This document shows positions 33,907-44,801 of a stretch of DNA of 48,075 bases, piece by piece. A program made the position numbers and the translations under genes. The notes under the pieces were generated by a model that did no database searches, was not told where the DNA came from, and was given only the letters and a program-made list of their open reading frames with translations. Where the stretch lies: the NCBI GenBank assembly GCA_903922605.1, contig CAIXUG010000054.1:1-48075 (forward strand). The letters run 5' to 3'. Source of the DNA: an uncultured Verrucomicrobiota bacterium (GTDB lineage Bacteria > Verrucomicrobiota > Verrucomicrobiia > Limisphaerales > UBA9464). Numbering within the stretch: the stretch's first letter is position 1; each line of letters begins with the position of its first letter.

Positions 33907-34319
33907 AGTTTGCCCGTACCACCCGCCTCATTTCTGGACGGCCCGACGCCGCGCCCTGGCTCTGCCTCATGATACCGATCGCCATCGCGGCGATGTTCCA
34001 CGAATTCCTCGTGCTGCCGCGCGGGCTGCGCATTGAACTCCCGACCGCTGATGCACCGGTCGTGGCCGCACCGGGCGAACGCTTCCTGCTGGTTGCGGTG
34101 GATGCAAGCGAACGTCTCTACTTCGAAAACCAGCTCACCAGCTTGGCTGACTTGCAGGCCGGTCTCGCCCAGCGGGCGGCCCAGACCAATGCGCCCAAGA
34201 CGCTGCTGGTGCAGGCCGACAAGGCCGTGTCCGCCGGCCGGCTCGGGGAGCTTTCCGGGGCGGCCAAGGCGGCGGGTCTGCACGACGTCATTTTCTTTTA
34301 CCGTCCTGCCCGGCCATGA
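33903..34319 (+). CDS. exbD: ExbD/TolR-like protein
   Basis: This 138-residue protein has one N-terminal transmembrane segment (residues 18-38, WLCLMIPIAIAAMFHEFLVL) and a periplasmic ExbD/TolR fold with LPTADAPVVAAPGERFLLVAVDASERLYFEN, then LLVQADKAVSAGRLGELSGAA. The family's membrane Asp, normally within the first helix, is not present at the expected place (helix begins with P-W-L-C), which is unusual. It overlaps the ExbB gene and the TonB-like gene by 4 bp each (ATGA), showing tight coupling. Confidence 0.8.
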   Translation: MKFARTTRLISGRPDAAPWLCLMIPIAIAAMFHEFLVLPRGLRIELPTADAPVVAAPGERFLLVAVDASERLYFENQLTSLADLQAGLAQRAAQTNAPKTLLVQADKAVSAGRLGELSGAAKAAGLHDVIFFYRPARP

Positions 34320-35074
34320 GCGTGACCGTCACCACGCGACTCCCGGTCTGGTCAAACGCCCGCTGGCTGACGGTGGTGCTGCTGGTGACTGCGATTCAGG
34401 CCGGGCTGGTGATCAGCCTGACGCGCTGGCCCAGCCTGCCAACTCCCGACGCAATGCCGAACGCGCGCGTTCACCTGCTCAACGAATCGGGGACCACACT
34501 GGGGGAAGCCGGGGCACTGCTGCCAGATCCGCTGCTGTTCATCCGGGATGATCCGCGCGGGTTTTCCGGCGTGGCGGCGCGGTCGCTGCCGCGCTCGGAC
34601 TACGAGGTGGCGGAATTTACCGAGGCTCCGCGCTGGCTCGCGCTGGATTCCCTGGGCCGCCGGGCCGGAAAGGCCCCGCCGCCGAAGGTCTCAGTCGCCT
34701 ATCGGCCGCCGGAGATCACCGTAGCGGTTTCGACCGGAGGAGCGATTGCGCCGCTGCTCGAAGCGGCTTCGCAGGTGAGTCTGCGCGGCAAACTGGCGCA
34801 ACGCCCATTGGCGGAGCCGTTAAATCCCCCGGTGATGAAATCACCCGAGGTGCTGCCGGCGAGCGTGGTCGAGGTTGCGGTGACAGGGGCAGGGGAAGTG
34901 CTGATGGCGCGGCTGGTTTCCTCAAGCGGGCTCCCGGTCGCCGATGACACCGCGCTGGATCTCGCCCGTCGCGCCCGCTTTATGCCGCTGGAGGGCGATC
35001 GGCGCGATCCGGCGCTCGCCGTCGCTGATGCGGAATGGGGCGAGATCGTGTTCACCTGGCGCACGGAGCCGTAA
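34316..35074 (+). CDS. TonB-like energy transducer
   Basis: This 252-residue protein has one N-terminal membrane helix (residues 18-36, LTVVLLVTAIQAGLVISLTR), a proline-rich middle (PPPKVSVAYRPPEITVA) and a beta-alpha-beta C-terminal part with VVEVAVTGAGEVLMARLVSS and ARRARFMPLEG, resembling the TonB C-terminal domain. Position after ExbB and ExbD supports a role coupling the proton gradient to outer membrane transport. The order ExbB-ExbD-TonB is common. No TonB-dependent receptor is in the window. Confidence 0.72.
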   Translation: MSVTVTTRLPVWSNARWLTVVLLVTAIQAGLVISLTRWPSLPTPDAMPNARVHLLNESGTTLGEAGALLPDPLLFIRDDPRGFSGVAARSLPRSDYEVAEFTEAPRWLALDSLGRRAGKAPPPKVSVAYRPPEITVAVSTGGAIAPLLEAASQVSLRGKLAQRPLAEPLNPPVMKSPEVLPASVVEVAVTGAGEVLMARLVSSSGLPVADDTALDLARRARFMPLEGDRRDPALAVADAEWGEIVFTWRTEP

Positions 35075-35086
35075 GGAACCACCACC

Positions 35087-35311
35087 ATGCCTCCGGAAAC
35101 TTTTCTCGCATTGCTGGTGCTCGGTCTCGTGGCCGCGCTGGGCGCTCTGGCTGTGCTGGATGAGCTGCGGCAGCGGCGCATCCGCTCGGCGCGGGCCGCT
35201 GACAACATCTTCCGCTGCGGCAAGTGCAGCCTGGTGTACACGGACGATCCCGAGGTCGACCGCTCGCGCTGCCCGCAATGCGGCCTGACCAACGGCGTGT
35301 TCCAGTTTTAG
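35087..35311 (+). CDS. Membrane-anchored zinc-ribbon protein
   Basis: The 74-residue protein has an N-terminal helix (residues 6-24) and a soluble tail with two CxxC pairs: FRCGKCSLVY and RCPQCGLTN, the pattern of a zinc ribbon. Such single-helix ribbons are often hypothetical accessory proteins. It follows the TonB-like gene by 12 bp, so it probably belongs to that operon. Role unknown. Confidence 0.75.
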   Translation: MPPETFLALLVLGLVAALGALAVLDELRQRRIRSARAADNIFRCGKCSLVYTDDPEVDRSRCPQCGLTNGVFQF

Positions 35312-35320
35312 CCGTGCGGG

Positions 35321-36901
35321 CTATTCCGTGCGCTGAGTGCCGGCCTTGATTTCCACGACATCGTGTGGGGCCGCCTCGCGCAGGCCCGCCGGGCTCACGC
35401 GGATATAGCGGGCCCGGGCGCGCAATGCGTCCAGATCGCGAGCGCCGAGATACCCCATGCCCGACTGGACACCGCCCACGAGCTGCGCGAGCACGCTGTC
35501 CACCGAGCCGGACACTTCCTTCAGGGCCTCGACGCCCTCCGCCGCCGCCTTGCGGCTCGTATCCGCCGCGACGTGGCCATAGCGCGCGGCCGAACCGGCC
35601 TTCATGGCCGAAAGGCTGCCCATGCCGCGGTACTGCTTATACAGCTTCCCGTTGATCTCCATGATCTGGCCCGGAGCCTCGGGACAGCCGGCGAGGATGC
35701 CGCCGCAGATGACCGCATGCGAAAGTGTGAGCGCCTTCACGACGTCGCCCGACTTCGTGATGCCGCCGTCGGCGATGATGGTGACGCCCTTTTTCGCCGC
35801 CGCGCGCGAGGCCACAAACAGCGCCGTGAGCTGCGGAATGCCGACTCCGGCCACGATGCGCGTGGTGCAGATGGAACCCGGCCCCTGGCCGATCTTGATG
35901 ACGTTGGCACCGGCTTCCGCGAGGAATTCCACGCCGGAACCGCTGGTCACATTGCCGGCGATGATGGGCAGTTTCGGATGGTCGTCCCGCACGAGCCGGA
36001 CCGTCTCGCCGACGCCCTGGCTGTGACCGTGCGCGGTGGAGACGGCGACGACGTCCACCCCGCGTTCCACCAGTGCGGCGACGTGATTCAGGATGCGTTC
36101 GCGGTCCAGCGAACCGTCGGCTTTGCGCGAGGTCGAGAGCGCTGCGCCGCAGAGCAGCCGGAAATTTTTGTCCCGGGCGGGCTTCAGCCACGCGCCCTTT
36201 TCAGCGGTGATGCGCTCGATGTCGCTCAGGGTGAAAAGGCCGCGCAGGCAGTCGTTTTCATCGACCACGAGCAGCTTGTGGATGCCGGCATGATCGGTGA
36301 AGAAGCGGTCGGCGCGGGCGATGGGATCGCTCCCCAGCTCCTTCACGCTCACCGTGTAGACCTGCGAACGCGGCTGCAGGGATTCGGCGACCTTGCGCTT
36401 GGCGTAGCGCGGCTTCACGACGTGGCCGGGTAGCAGGCCCAGCAGCTTGCCGGCGGCATCCACGACCGGAAAGGTGGAGAAGGTGAAGCGCTTGCGCTCG
36501 ATCACTTCCAGCACGTCACCGATGAGCTGGTCGGGCGATACTTTGATCGGCTCCTGGATGAGCCCATGGACGTGGTATTTGACGCGGCTGACCTCCGCGA
36601 GTTGCTCCTTCTCCGGCAGATTGTAGTGGATGAGCCCAAGCCCGCCGTTCAGCGCCATGGCGATGGCCATGCGGGCCTCGGTCACGGTGTCCATGTCGGC
36701 GGAGATGATCGGAATGTTCAGCTCCAGCCCCTCGGCCAGGGAGGTGTGCAGCTGCGCCTCGCGGGGAAGCACATCGGAGAGGAGCGTCGCCAGCGTGACG
36801 TCGTCGTAAGTGAGCGCCGTGGACTGCTGCGCGCGGAAAAAGGTGTCGGCGCCCTGGTAAAACTCGGCGTCAATCGTGGACTCAGAAAAGGCGTCTGCCA
36901 T
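35321..36901 (-). CDS. guaB: Inosine-5'-monophosphate dehydrogenase
   Basis: GuaB oxidises IMP to XMP, the branch step to guanine nucleotides. The 526-residue enzyme has the two CBS domains (about 115-230), the catalytic Cys345 in [11 protein letters not shown] and the flap region YRGMGSL and SAARYG. Two points differ from E. coli: the Asp before HGHS (E. coli IDSSHGHS) is Ser288 (VSTAHGHS), and the EGRVAYKG segment is EALKEVSG. The N-terminal 25 residues are an extra head. A role in IMP oxidation is likely but not certain. It converges with the ExbB operon, ending 10 bp away. Confidence 0.93.
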   Translation of the reverse strand: MADAFSESTIDAEFYQGADTFFRAQQSTALTYDDVTLATLLSDVLPREAQLHTSLAEGLELNIPIISADMDTVTEARMAIAMALNGGLGLIHYNLPEKEQLAEVSRVKYHVHGLIQEPIKVSPDQLIGDVLEVIERKRFTFSTFPVVDAAGKLLGLLPGHVVKPRYAKRKVAESLQPRSQVYTVSVKELGSDPIARADRFFTDHAGIHKLLVVDENDCLRGLFTLSDIERITAEKGAWLKPARDKNFRLLCGAALSTSRKADGSLDRERILNHVAALVERGVDVVAVSTAHGHSQGVGETVRLVRDDHPKLPIIAGNVTSGSGVEFLAEAGANVIKIGQGPGSICTTRIVAGVGIPQLTALFVASRAAAKKGVTIIADGGITKSGDVVKALTLSHAVICGGILAGCPEAPGQIMEINGKLYKQYRGMGSLSAMKAGSAARYGHVAADTSRKAAAEGVEALKEVSGSVDSVLAQLVGGVQSGMGYLGARDLDALRARARYIRVSPAGLREAAPHDVVEIKAGTQRTE

Positions 36902-36967
36902 GAGCGAAAATCAGGCACCGGGCCAATCGTGGCAAGCCGGAAACCGGCGGTGTTTCGGGGCTATCGC

Positions 36968-37085
36968 CAGTGATCAGTAATCAGTGAATCAGTAAACAGT
37001 GAGTCAGCAAACAGTGAGTCAGAGAAAAAACGGGGCTCACTTGTCGGAGAACTGAATACTGCTTCACTGATCACTGATTCACTGG
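36968..37085. repeat. Opposed CAGTGAT-type heptamer arrays
   Basis: The left array (36968-37022) runs as CAGTGAT, CAGTAAT, CAGTGAAT, CAGTAAA and further near-copies; the right array (37051-37085) holds the inverted type, ACTGAAT, ACTGCTT, CACTGAT, CACTGATT. The arms could pair into a hairpin with a 28-base centre. The 18-mer CAGTGATCAGTAATCAGT at its start recurs exactly at 42525-42542 inside uvrA. It sits between guaB and a Spy-like gene. Confidence 0.8.
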
Positions 37086-37093
37086 CTCGGCGA

Positions 37094-38053
37094 CTACGGC
37101 TTGACGATGACCGTCGGCACCACCGCGTCGCTGCCGTCCTTGGGCAGGAAGGCCTGTATCAGCTTCAGTTGCTGGTCCTGCATTGCCTTGTAGCGCGTGA
37201 ACTGGTCGTCCGTGAGCACCCCCTTCATCGCTTCGAGCTTCTGATCCAACATCGCCTGCGGGTCGAAACCTTTCGCGCCGGTGCCGTCGGTCATACCGGC
37301 CATCTGATGCTCGCTCTGGGCGTAGAGTGCCTGGAAGACCTTGTCCTGCTGCTCCTGGCTGAGGCCGAGGGCCCCCTGCATCTGCAGCAGTTCGGAGTTG
37401 GCCATCAGGCGGGCGTTGTTGTGCTGCTCCTCCTGCTGCACCTCGGTGTAGGCGGTCTGCTGTTCGGGGCTGAGCACCGCTTTGATCTGCGACTCGGGAT
37501 TGGCCGCCTGTTTTCCGGCGTCGGCCATCTCCTCCTTGCTGAGCTTGCCCGACAACATCTTCTGCGCCATCGCGCTGCCTGCGCCGAACTGCTGTTCCAT
37601 GATCGCCCGGATCTGCGCCTCCTGGTCAGCGCTCAGGTTCAGCTTGTCCTTCATCCGGCCGAGCTTGCCTTCCATCTGCTGTTTCATGGCCGCCTCCATC
37701 ATGCCCTTCATCGCCTTGCCGGACTCGCTGTCCTCATCCCCGAACATGGCGGCCAGCGGGTTTGCGGACTTGTCTTTGCCGGCCTTGGCGACGCCCGGCT
37801 TCTGCTTCATCAGCTCCTGGACCTTGGTGGCCAGCTTGAGGTTGTCGGCCTCCGCCTTCTGGGCGCGCGTCGTGGCGGCCGTCAGCTGCTCGCCCAGCTC
37901 CGCGACCTGGTTGGTGGCGGCGCCGATCTCGGCCTGCAGGCGTTCGTGTTCGGCGGTGACTTCCGGAGAATGGGACCGCGTGGTCAACACCAGCGCGGTG
38001 GCACCCACGCCCACCGCTAATCCGACCACGAAGGCAACGACCTTGGACTTCAT
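37094..38053 (-). CDS. Spy/CpxP-like periplasmic protein with coiled coil
   Basis: This 319-residue protein has one N-terminal membrane helix (residues 5-24), a coiled coil (HERLQAEIGAATNQVAELGE and on, residues 35-85) and a Met/Gln-rich helical part with three LxxxQ-type repeats: KLNLSADQEAQIRAIMEQQF, ALGLSQEQQDKVFQALYA and LTDDQFTRYKAMQDQQ. That pattern fits Spy/CpxP-like LTxxQ proteins, which act as periplasmic chaperones or metal-sensing modulators. It is about twice their usual length. Function inferred only. Confidence 0.75.
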   Translation of the reverse strand: MKSKVVAFVVGLAVGVGATALVLTTRSHSPEVTAEHERLQAEIGAATNQVAELGEQLTAATTRAQKAEADNLKLATKVQELMKQKPGVAKAGKDKSANPLAAMFGDEDSESGKAMKGMMEAAMKQQMEGKLGRMKDKLNLSADQEAQIRAIMEQQFGAGSAMAQKMLSGKLSKEEMADAGKQAANPESQIKAVLSPEQQTAYTEVQQEEQHNNARLMANSELLQMQGALGLSQEQQDKVFQALYAQSEHQMAGMTDGTGAKGFDPQAMLDQKLEAMKGVLTDDQFTRYKAMQDQQLKLIQAFLPKDGSDAVVPTVIVKP

Positions 38054-38193
38054 ATTGAAGGCTTAACAAAGCCACCGTGTCTCCGCAATGGCCGGTTTCA
38101 ACAAAGCGGTGAAACCGGGGAGGGCGCCTGAAGCAGACGGCAACTTGCCTTGCAGCGCTATTTCCGGTGGCGGCACGAAGCGCTCTTGCTGAT

Positions 38194-38260
38194 GTAGCAG
38201 CCGACGTGAGGAGGCTCAATTTCTCGTTCCCAGTCAGAGCCACCTCACGTCGGCTGCTAC
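38194..38260. repeat. Long inverted repeat, 18-bp perfect outer arms
   Basis: Arms 38194-38211 (GTAGCAGCCGACGTGAGG) and 38243-38260 are perfect reverse complements; after one mismatch the pairing continues for five more bases (GGCTC/GAGCC), leaving a 19-base loop. It lies in the 251-bp gap between the Spy-like gene and the esterase gene. The rest of this gap shows only a minor repeat (GGTTTCA/TGAAACC near 38093-38116). Confidence 0.8.
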
Positions 38261-38304
38261 GAGATCGGAAAAGCCCTCCGTCCTGCGGAGGCAAAGCAGC
38301 CGTT

Positions 38305-39177
38305 TCAATGCGTCTTCAGAAAGCCACTGTCGTCCATCCACTCCTCGAAGCGGGTGAGCCATTGCGCGACCGGCCGTGTGTTTTTCGCGCGCAGGCCGAA
38401 GCCGTGGCCGCCGCTGCCATAGATGTGCAGCTCCGCCGGCACGCCCGCCCGCTTGTAGCGGAGGTACACCTCGGCCAAGCCTTCACCGATGTCCTTGCGG
38501 TCGTTGTAGGCGCAGGCGAGGAAGGCCGGGGGCGAATTGGTCTCCGGCTGGATGTCGCCCGAACGGCCCGGATAGATGAAGCCGAGAAAATCCGGTCGCG
38601 ACGGCTGCCGCTCGATCACGTCCGAGGCATCCGGCTTGCCGCTGTCGAAATGCGAACTGGCCAGCCAGACGAGCTCACCGCCCGCCGAGAAGCCGATGGC
38701 GCCGACCCGGGCAGGATCAATGCCCCATTCGGTGGCGCGGCTGCGAATGAGCCGAATGGCCCGCTGCGTGTCCGCGAGGGCGTGGACGGCAATCTCGTAG
38801 GTCGAGTTGGTCTCCCGCGCGAGGCGGTAGGTGAGGACAAACGCCGCCGTGCCGTGCTCGCTCAGCGCGCGGGCCGGATTGTAGCCCTCGTGATCCATCC
38901 ACAGTTCCCGATGGCCCCCGCCGGGGATCACGAGCACCGCCGTGCCGTTCGCCTTGTCCTTCGATGGAAGATAAGGCGTGAGCGAAGGCTGATGCACGCC
39001 GGTCACCACATGGTCGCCGCCCTCGGTCACGCGCACATGTGCCGGCTCGGTCTTGCCCTCGGAACCGGGTGCGCCCTTCGGCCAGAGCAGGATTTCCTTG
39101 GGCTCGCCGGCGAGCAGCGCAAAGGAAAGGAGTGAAACGGCGACAAGCGCTCGGCGGAGCAGGGCGGGGAGGTGCAT
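38305..39177 (-). CDS. Secreted alpha/beta-hydrolase esterase
   Basis: This 290-residue protein has a signal peptide (LLRRALVAVSLLSFALLAG) and an alpha/beta-hydrolase core with VIPGGGHRELW (oxyanion region), the nucleophile Ser in IGFSAGGELV, and His in GSGGHGFGLRAKNTR. It belongs to the dienelactone hydrolase or acetyl-xylan-esterase-like group often found with plant polysaccharide genes in Verrucomicrobiota. Deacetylation of a glycan is probable. It is monocistronic here; the inverted repeat at 38194-38260 lies downstream of its stop. Confidence 0.88.
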   Translation of the reverse strand: MHLPALLRRALVAVSLLSFALLAGEPKEILLWPKGAPGSEGKTEPAHVRVTEGGDHVVTGVHQPSLTPYLPSKDKANGTAVLVIPGGGHRELWMDHEGYNPARALSEHGTAAFVLTYRLARETNSTYEIAVHALADTQRAIRLIRSRATEWGIDPARVGAIGFSAGGELVWLASSHFDSGKPDASDVIERQPSRPDFLGFIYPGRSGDIQPETNSPPAFLACAYNDRKDIGEGLAEVYLRYKRAGVPAELHIYGSGGHGFGLRAKNTRPVAQWLTRFEEWMDDSGFLKTH

Positions 39178-39241
39178 CGGGGAAGCATCCCCAAGGTGCT
39201 GCCGGTTGGCAATCGGCTCCGACGTCAGAGCAATGGCCGGT

Positions 39242-39748
39242 TCACTTGTCTATGGGCGGTTGGGCATTTTCCTTCCGAGTTTGTACTTTGCGGAGTTCGT
39301 AGAAGGTCACCCCGCTGTTTTCAGTGGCTTCAAAGCTTTTCGGCGGCGTTTCGGGATCTCCCGTGGCCAAGGTCAGTACCCCGTCATTGATCTTGAAGAT
39401 GGCCACGACAACTTTGCCGATGCTGTCACCCGATGGTGGCGGACAATCTTTGATGGTGGCGTGCAACTGCTGCGGGTCTGTCCCTGGAGGCAGTGTGATG
39501 GTTGTCTCAAACCAAAATTTTGCGTCCCGGTGAAAATGCAATGAATGGCCGGTGATCGTGACGGTGATTTTGGCGAGCGACTTATCACCCACCGCAGCTC
39601 CCTCCCAGGTTCCTTGGAGAGGTTGCAGTTCGGCGGCGACGGTTTGGCTGGCAGTGCCTTTGCCTTCGGCAGCGGGCGGTTCGCCAGCCTTGGCGGTGAA
39701 AGCCGCGACGAGGCCGACAAGGGTGATGATCTGTCGGAATGGTTTCAT
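39242..39748 (-). CDS. Secreted LQGTW-type protein (lipocalin-like)
   Basis: The 168-residue product has a signal peptide (FRQIITLVGLVAAFTAKAGE) and contains ELQPLQGTWEGAAVGDKSLA, the LQGTW motif shared by families of secreted proteins in Planctomycetes and Verrucomicrobia (TIGR03067-like). The rest is beta-rich with SLHFHRDAKFWFETTITL and FEATENSGVTFYELR. ATG 39748 opens the signal peptide; a longer frame to 39925 adds charged sequence unlikely to be translated. Function unknown. Confidence 0.8.
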   Translation of the reverse strand: MKPFRQIITLVGLVAAFTAKAGEPPAAEGKGTASQTVAAELQPLQGTWEGAAVGDKSLAKITVTITGHSLHFHRDAKFWFETTITLPPGTDPQQLHATIKDCPPPSGDSIGKVVVAIFKINDGVLTLATGDPETPPKSFEATENSGVTFYELRKVQTRKENAQPPIDK

Positions 39749-39934
39749 GGCTGCAAGTGGCAGGTCTGGTGACAGCGGCTCACCCAAGGCCAGAGTGAGA
39801 CTGATCACCTCGTGTCCTTCTCGCACGAGGAAAACTGACTGTCTCCTCACTTCCCGTCCACCGGTTCGATTCCGAGGAGGTGGAGCACAGTTTCCGTGCT
39901 TTACCACCAAAGCGAGTGACCGCACGTTGGCCCG

Positions 39935-40681
39935 ATGCTTCCCCGAAGATCAGGCCGTGCGGCTGTCGTGCCGGCGGCCGCGTTCACGCTGATCGAATTG
40001 CTGGTGGTCATCGCCATCATCGCAATCCTCGCCGGGATGCTGCTGCCGGCGCTGGCGCGGGCGAAGTCCAAGGCGCAGCAGATCAAGTGCGTGGCGAACA
40101 ACAAGCAGGTCATCCTCGCATTCCAGCTTTATACGGATGACTACCGCGACAGCTATCCGCTCTGCACCGACTGGAATTCCGCCGGCGGCACCAACGGCAC
40201 GTACGACAGCTTCACCGCGATGACGAACCGGCCGCTCTACCGCTATCAGGGCACGCCAGAGATCTTCCACTGCCCGAGCGACAAGGGGGACATCTTTTAC
40301 GAGCGCAACTTCGGCAAGAAGGCCACCAACTGCTACGTCCAGTATGGCACGAGCTACCTGATGGAGTGGGCGGTTGACTTCGCGCGCACCCGGCGGGTCA
40401 CCGGGGACGTGGGCGCATCGCCCGGCTCCGACTCGGGCCACGGCATCAAGTCCAGCGAGATTGCCCTCAGCGCGGCGAACAAGGTGGTGCAGGGCGACTG
40501 GCCGTGGCATCCGAACCGCGGCTTGGACGACCGGAAAAGCCAGTGGCACAATTACAGGGGCAAGAGCCTGTCGGTGATGTGCTTCGGCGATGGCCACGCG
40601 GAGGCGTTCAAGTTCCCGACGATCAAGGACACCGACGTCTATTGGACCAAGGCACCGGACTCAACCCAGCTGTGGTGGTGA
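39935..40681 (+). CDS. Type II secretion/type IV pilin-like pseudopilin (DUF1559-like)
   Basis: This 248-residue protein has a prepilin leader and helix ([20 protein letters not shown]) with the cleavage-site F-T-L-I-E pattern (Glu+5 kept), preceded by 16 residues. The later part contains [20 protein letters not shown] and HCPSDKGD, then a [18 protein letters not shown] block like the H-x9-DG motif of these proteins. They are abundant in Planctomycetes and Verrucomicrobiota. The exact function is unknown. It stands alone on the + strand. Confidence 0.93.
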   Translation: MLPRRSGRAAVVPAAAFTLIELLVVIAIIAILAGMLLPALARAKSKAQQIKCVANNKQVILAFQLYTDDYRDSYPLCTDWNSAGGTNGTYDSFTAMTNRPLYRYQGTPEIFHCPSDKGDIFYERNFGKKATNCYVQYGTSYLMEWAVDFARTRRVTGDVGASPGSDSGHGIKSSEIALSAANKVVQGDWPWHPNRGLDDRKSQWHNYRGKSLSVMCFGDGHAEAFKFPTIKDTDVYWTKAPDSTQLWW

Positions 40682-40900
40682 GCGGGCAGGCGCAGGGGAA
40701 CAATTCCCCCCGGCCGATGCCAGGCTTCCCGTCGAATTCGAGATCCCAAGTTCGCGCCCGCAGGGAAGCTTCGGGGCGAGGATGACGTCGGCCACGAACC
40801 TGTTGTGATGCCACCCGAGTTCCGGTGTGAATGGCTGAAAGCAGACAGACGAAGTCGCAGAATCGCTGGGCAGGGTTGTGGGACGCGCTGTACCGCCGCC

Positions 40901-41287
40901 TTACCAGAGGCAGTTCACACCAAACGCGCGGAATGGCGGATCGGGTGAGATGAACTGAAAACCTTCCACCAACGCCTGGGCTGCTAGCAGTCGGTCAAAG
41001 GGATCAAGATGTGTCGGAGGAAGTTCGCCGCATGTGAAAAGCGCTGACAATGAGATGCGGACGGGCTGGAGCTGGAAGAACTCCGTCTGTTTCGGAATCC
41101 AAAGGCGCGGCGTTTCGGGCAGCGGCAGCTTTCCGGCGGTATGCTTGAGCACGATTTCCCAAACGCTCGTGTCACTGAGAAACAGTTCGTTTTGGGGATC
41201 ATTGATCGCCGCAGTGGCGGCAGCCGACAAACGGCCCGGTTGGCCGGCCAGCCAGAGGAAAGTGCAGGTGTCCAACAGGAGCCTCAT
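40901..41287 (-). CDS. PIN-domain toxin (VapC-like)
   Basis: This 128-residue protein has the PIN acidic residues: Asp6 in LLLDTCTFLWL, Glu in TSVWEIVLKH and Asp pair in LDPFDRLLAAQALVEG. PIN proteins are Mg-dependent RNases, often cutting tRNA. Its ATG overlaps the antitoxin stop by 3 bp, a typical toxin-antitoxin overlap. The start at 41287 is chosen for that reason; 41296 would add three residues. Confidence 0.9.
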   Translation of the reverse strand: MRLLLDTCTFLWLAGQPGRLSAAATAAINDPQNELFLSDTSVWEIVLKHTAGKLPLPETPRLWIPKQTEFFQLQPVRISLSALFTCGELPPTHLDPFDRLLAAQALVEGFQFISPDPPFRAFGVNCLW

Positions 41288-41523
41288 AGCCCCCACCGCT
41301 TCAACTCCTCAGGCGTCATGGGGGCGAGCGCCGCCGACACATCGAAAGGCGGCGAAGCGAGTTCGCCCACCTTGGGACGGACCCCGACCGGCTTGGCCAC
41401 GAAAGGCACCAGGCGGGCCACCGGTTTCAGGCCACGGGCGATGACGAATTCCTCGCCAGCCTCCACCGAGACCAGGAAATGCGTGAGGTTGGACTCCGCC
41501 TCGTGAGTGGAAATCACTTGCAT
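41284..41523 (-). CDS. Phd/YefM-family antitoxin
   Basis: The 79-residue protein has the Phd N-terminal fold (MQVISTHEAESNLTHFLVSVE, GEEFVIARGLKPVARLVPF) that binds DNA, and a flexible C-terminal tail (MTPEELKRWGL) that would wrap its toxin. With the PIN-domain toxin it forms a complete pair, probably autoregulated. The pair is just upstream of uvrA in the opposite direction. Confidence 0.9.
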   Translation of the reverse strand: MQVISTHEAESNLTHFLVSVEAGEEFVIARGLKPVARLVPFVAKPVGVRPKVGELASPPFDVSAALAPMTPEELKRWGL

Positions 41524-41764
41524 GACGTTAAAGTGGCCGAAGCGGGCGATGTCGGCAATGGGCGAGATAAAGGTGCCGCCGGACGAGTTTACCGAACGCC
41601 GCCTGGCAATCAGGGGCTGCGCCGTCGCGGAGGAGCTGCTGGTCCGTCGTGTCGTTCACTGTCCCCTGTTAATCGAAGACAGGCAAAGCGGACCGACGAA
41701 GTCGTGCGGGAAACGTCGATTCCCCGTTTCGCCTTTTGCCGGTTCGGTGTTTGCTCTCACCTCC

Positions 41765-44779
<3,015 letters not shown>

Positions 44780-44801
44780 GGCCATCAAAAGCTGTCTGCG
44801 A

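Noticed and set aside
36968-37022. Possible iteron array and replication origin
   Set aside because: The repeats are short and degenerate and no rep, dnaA or DnaA-box cluster is nearby. Similar arrays occur elsewhere in the window, so a dispersed repeat family is the simpler reading.
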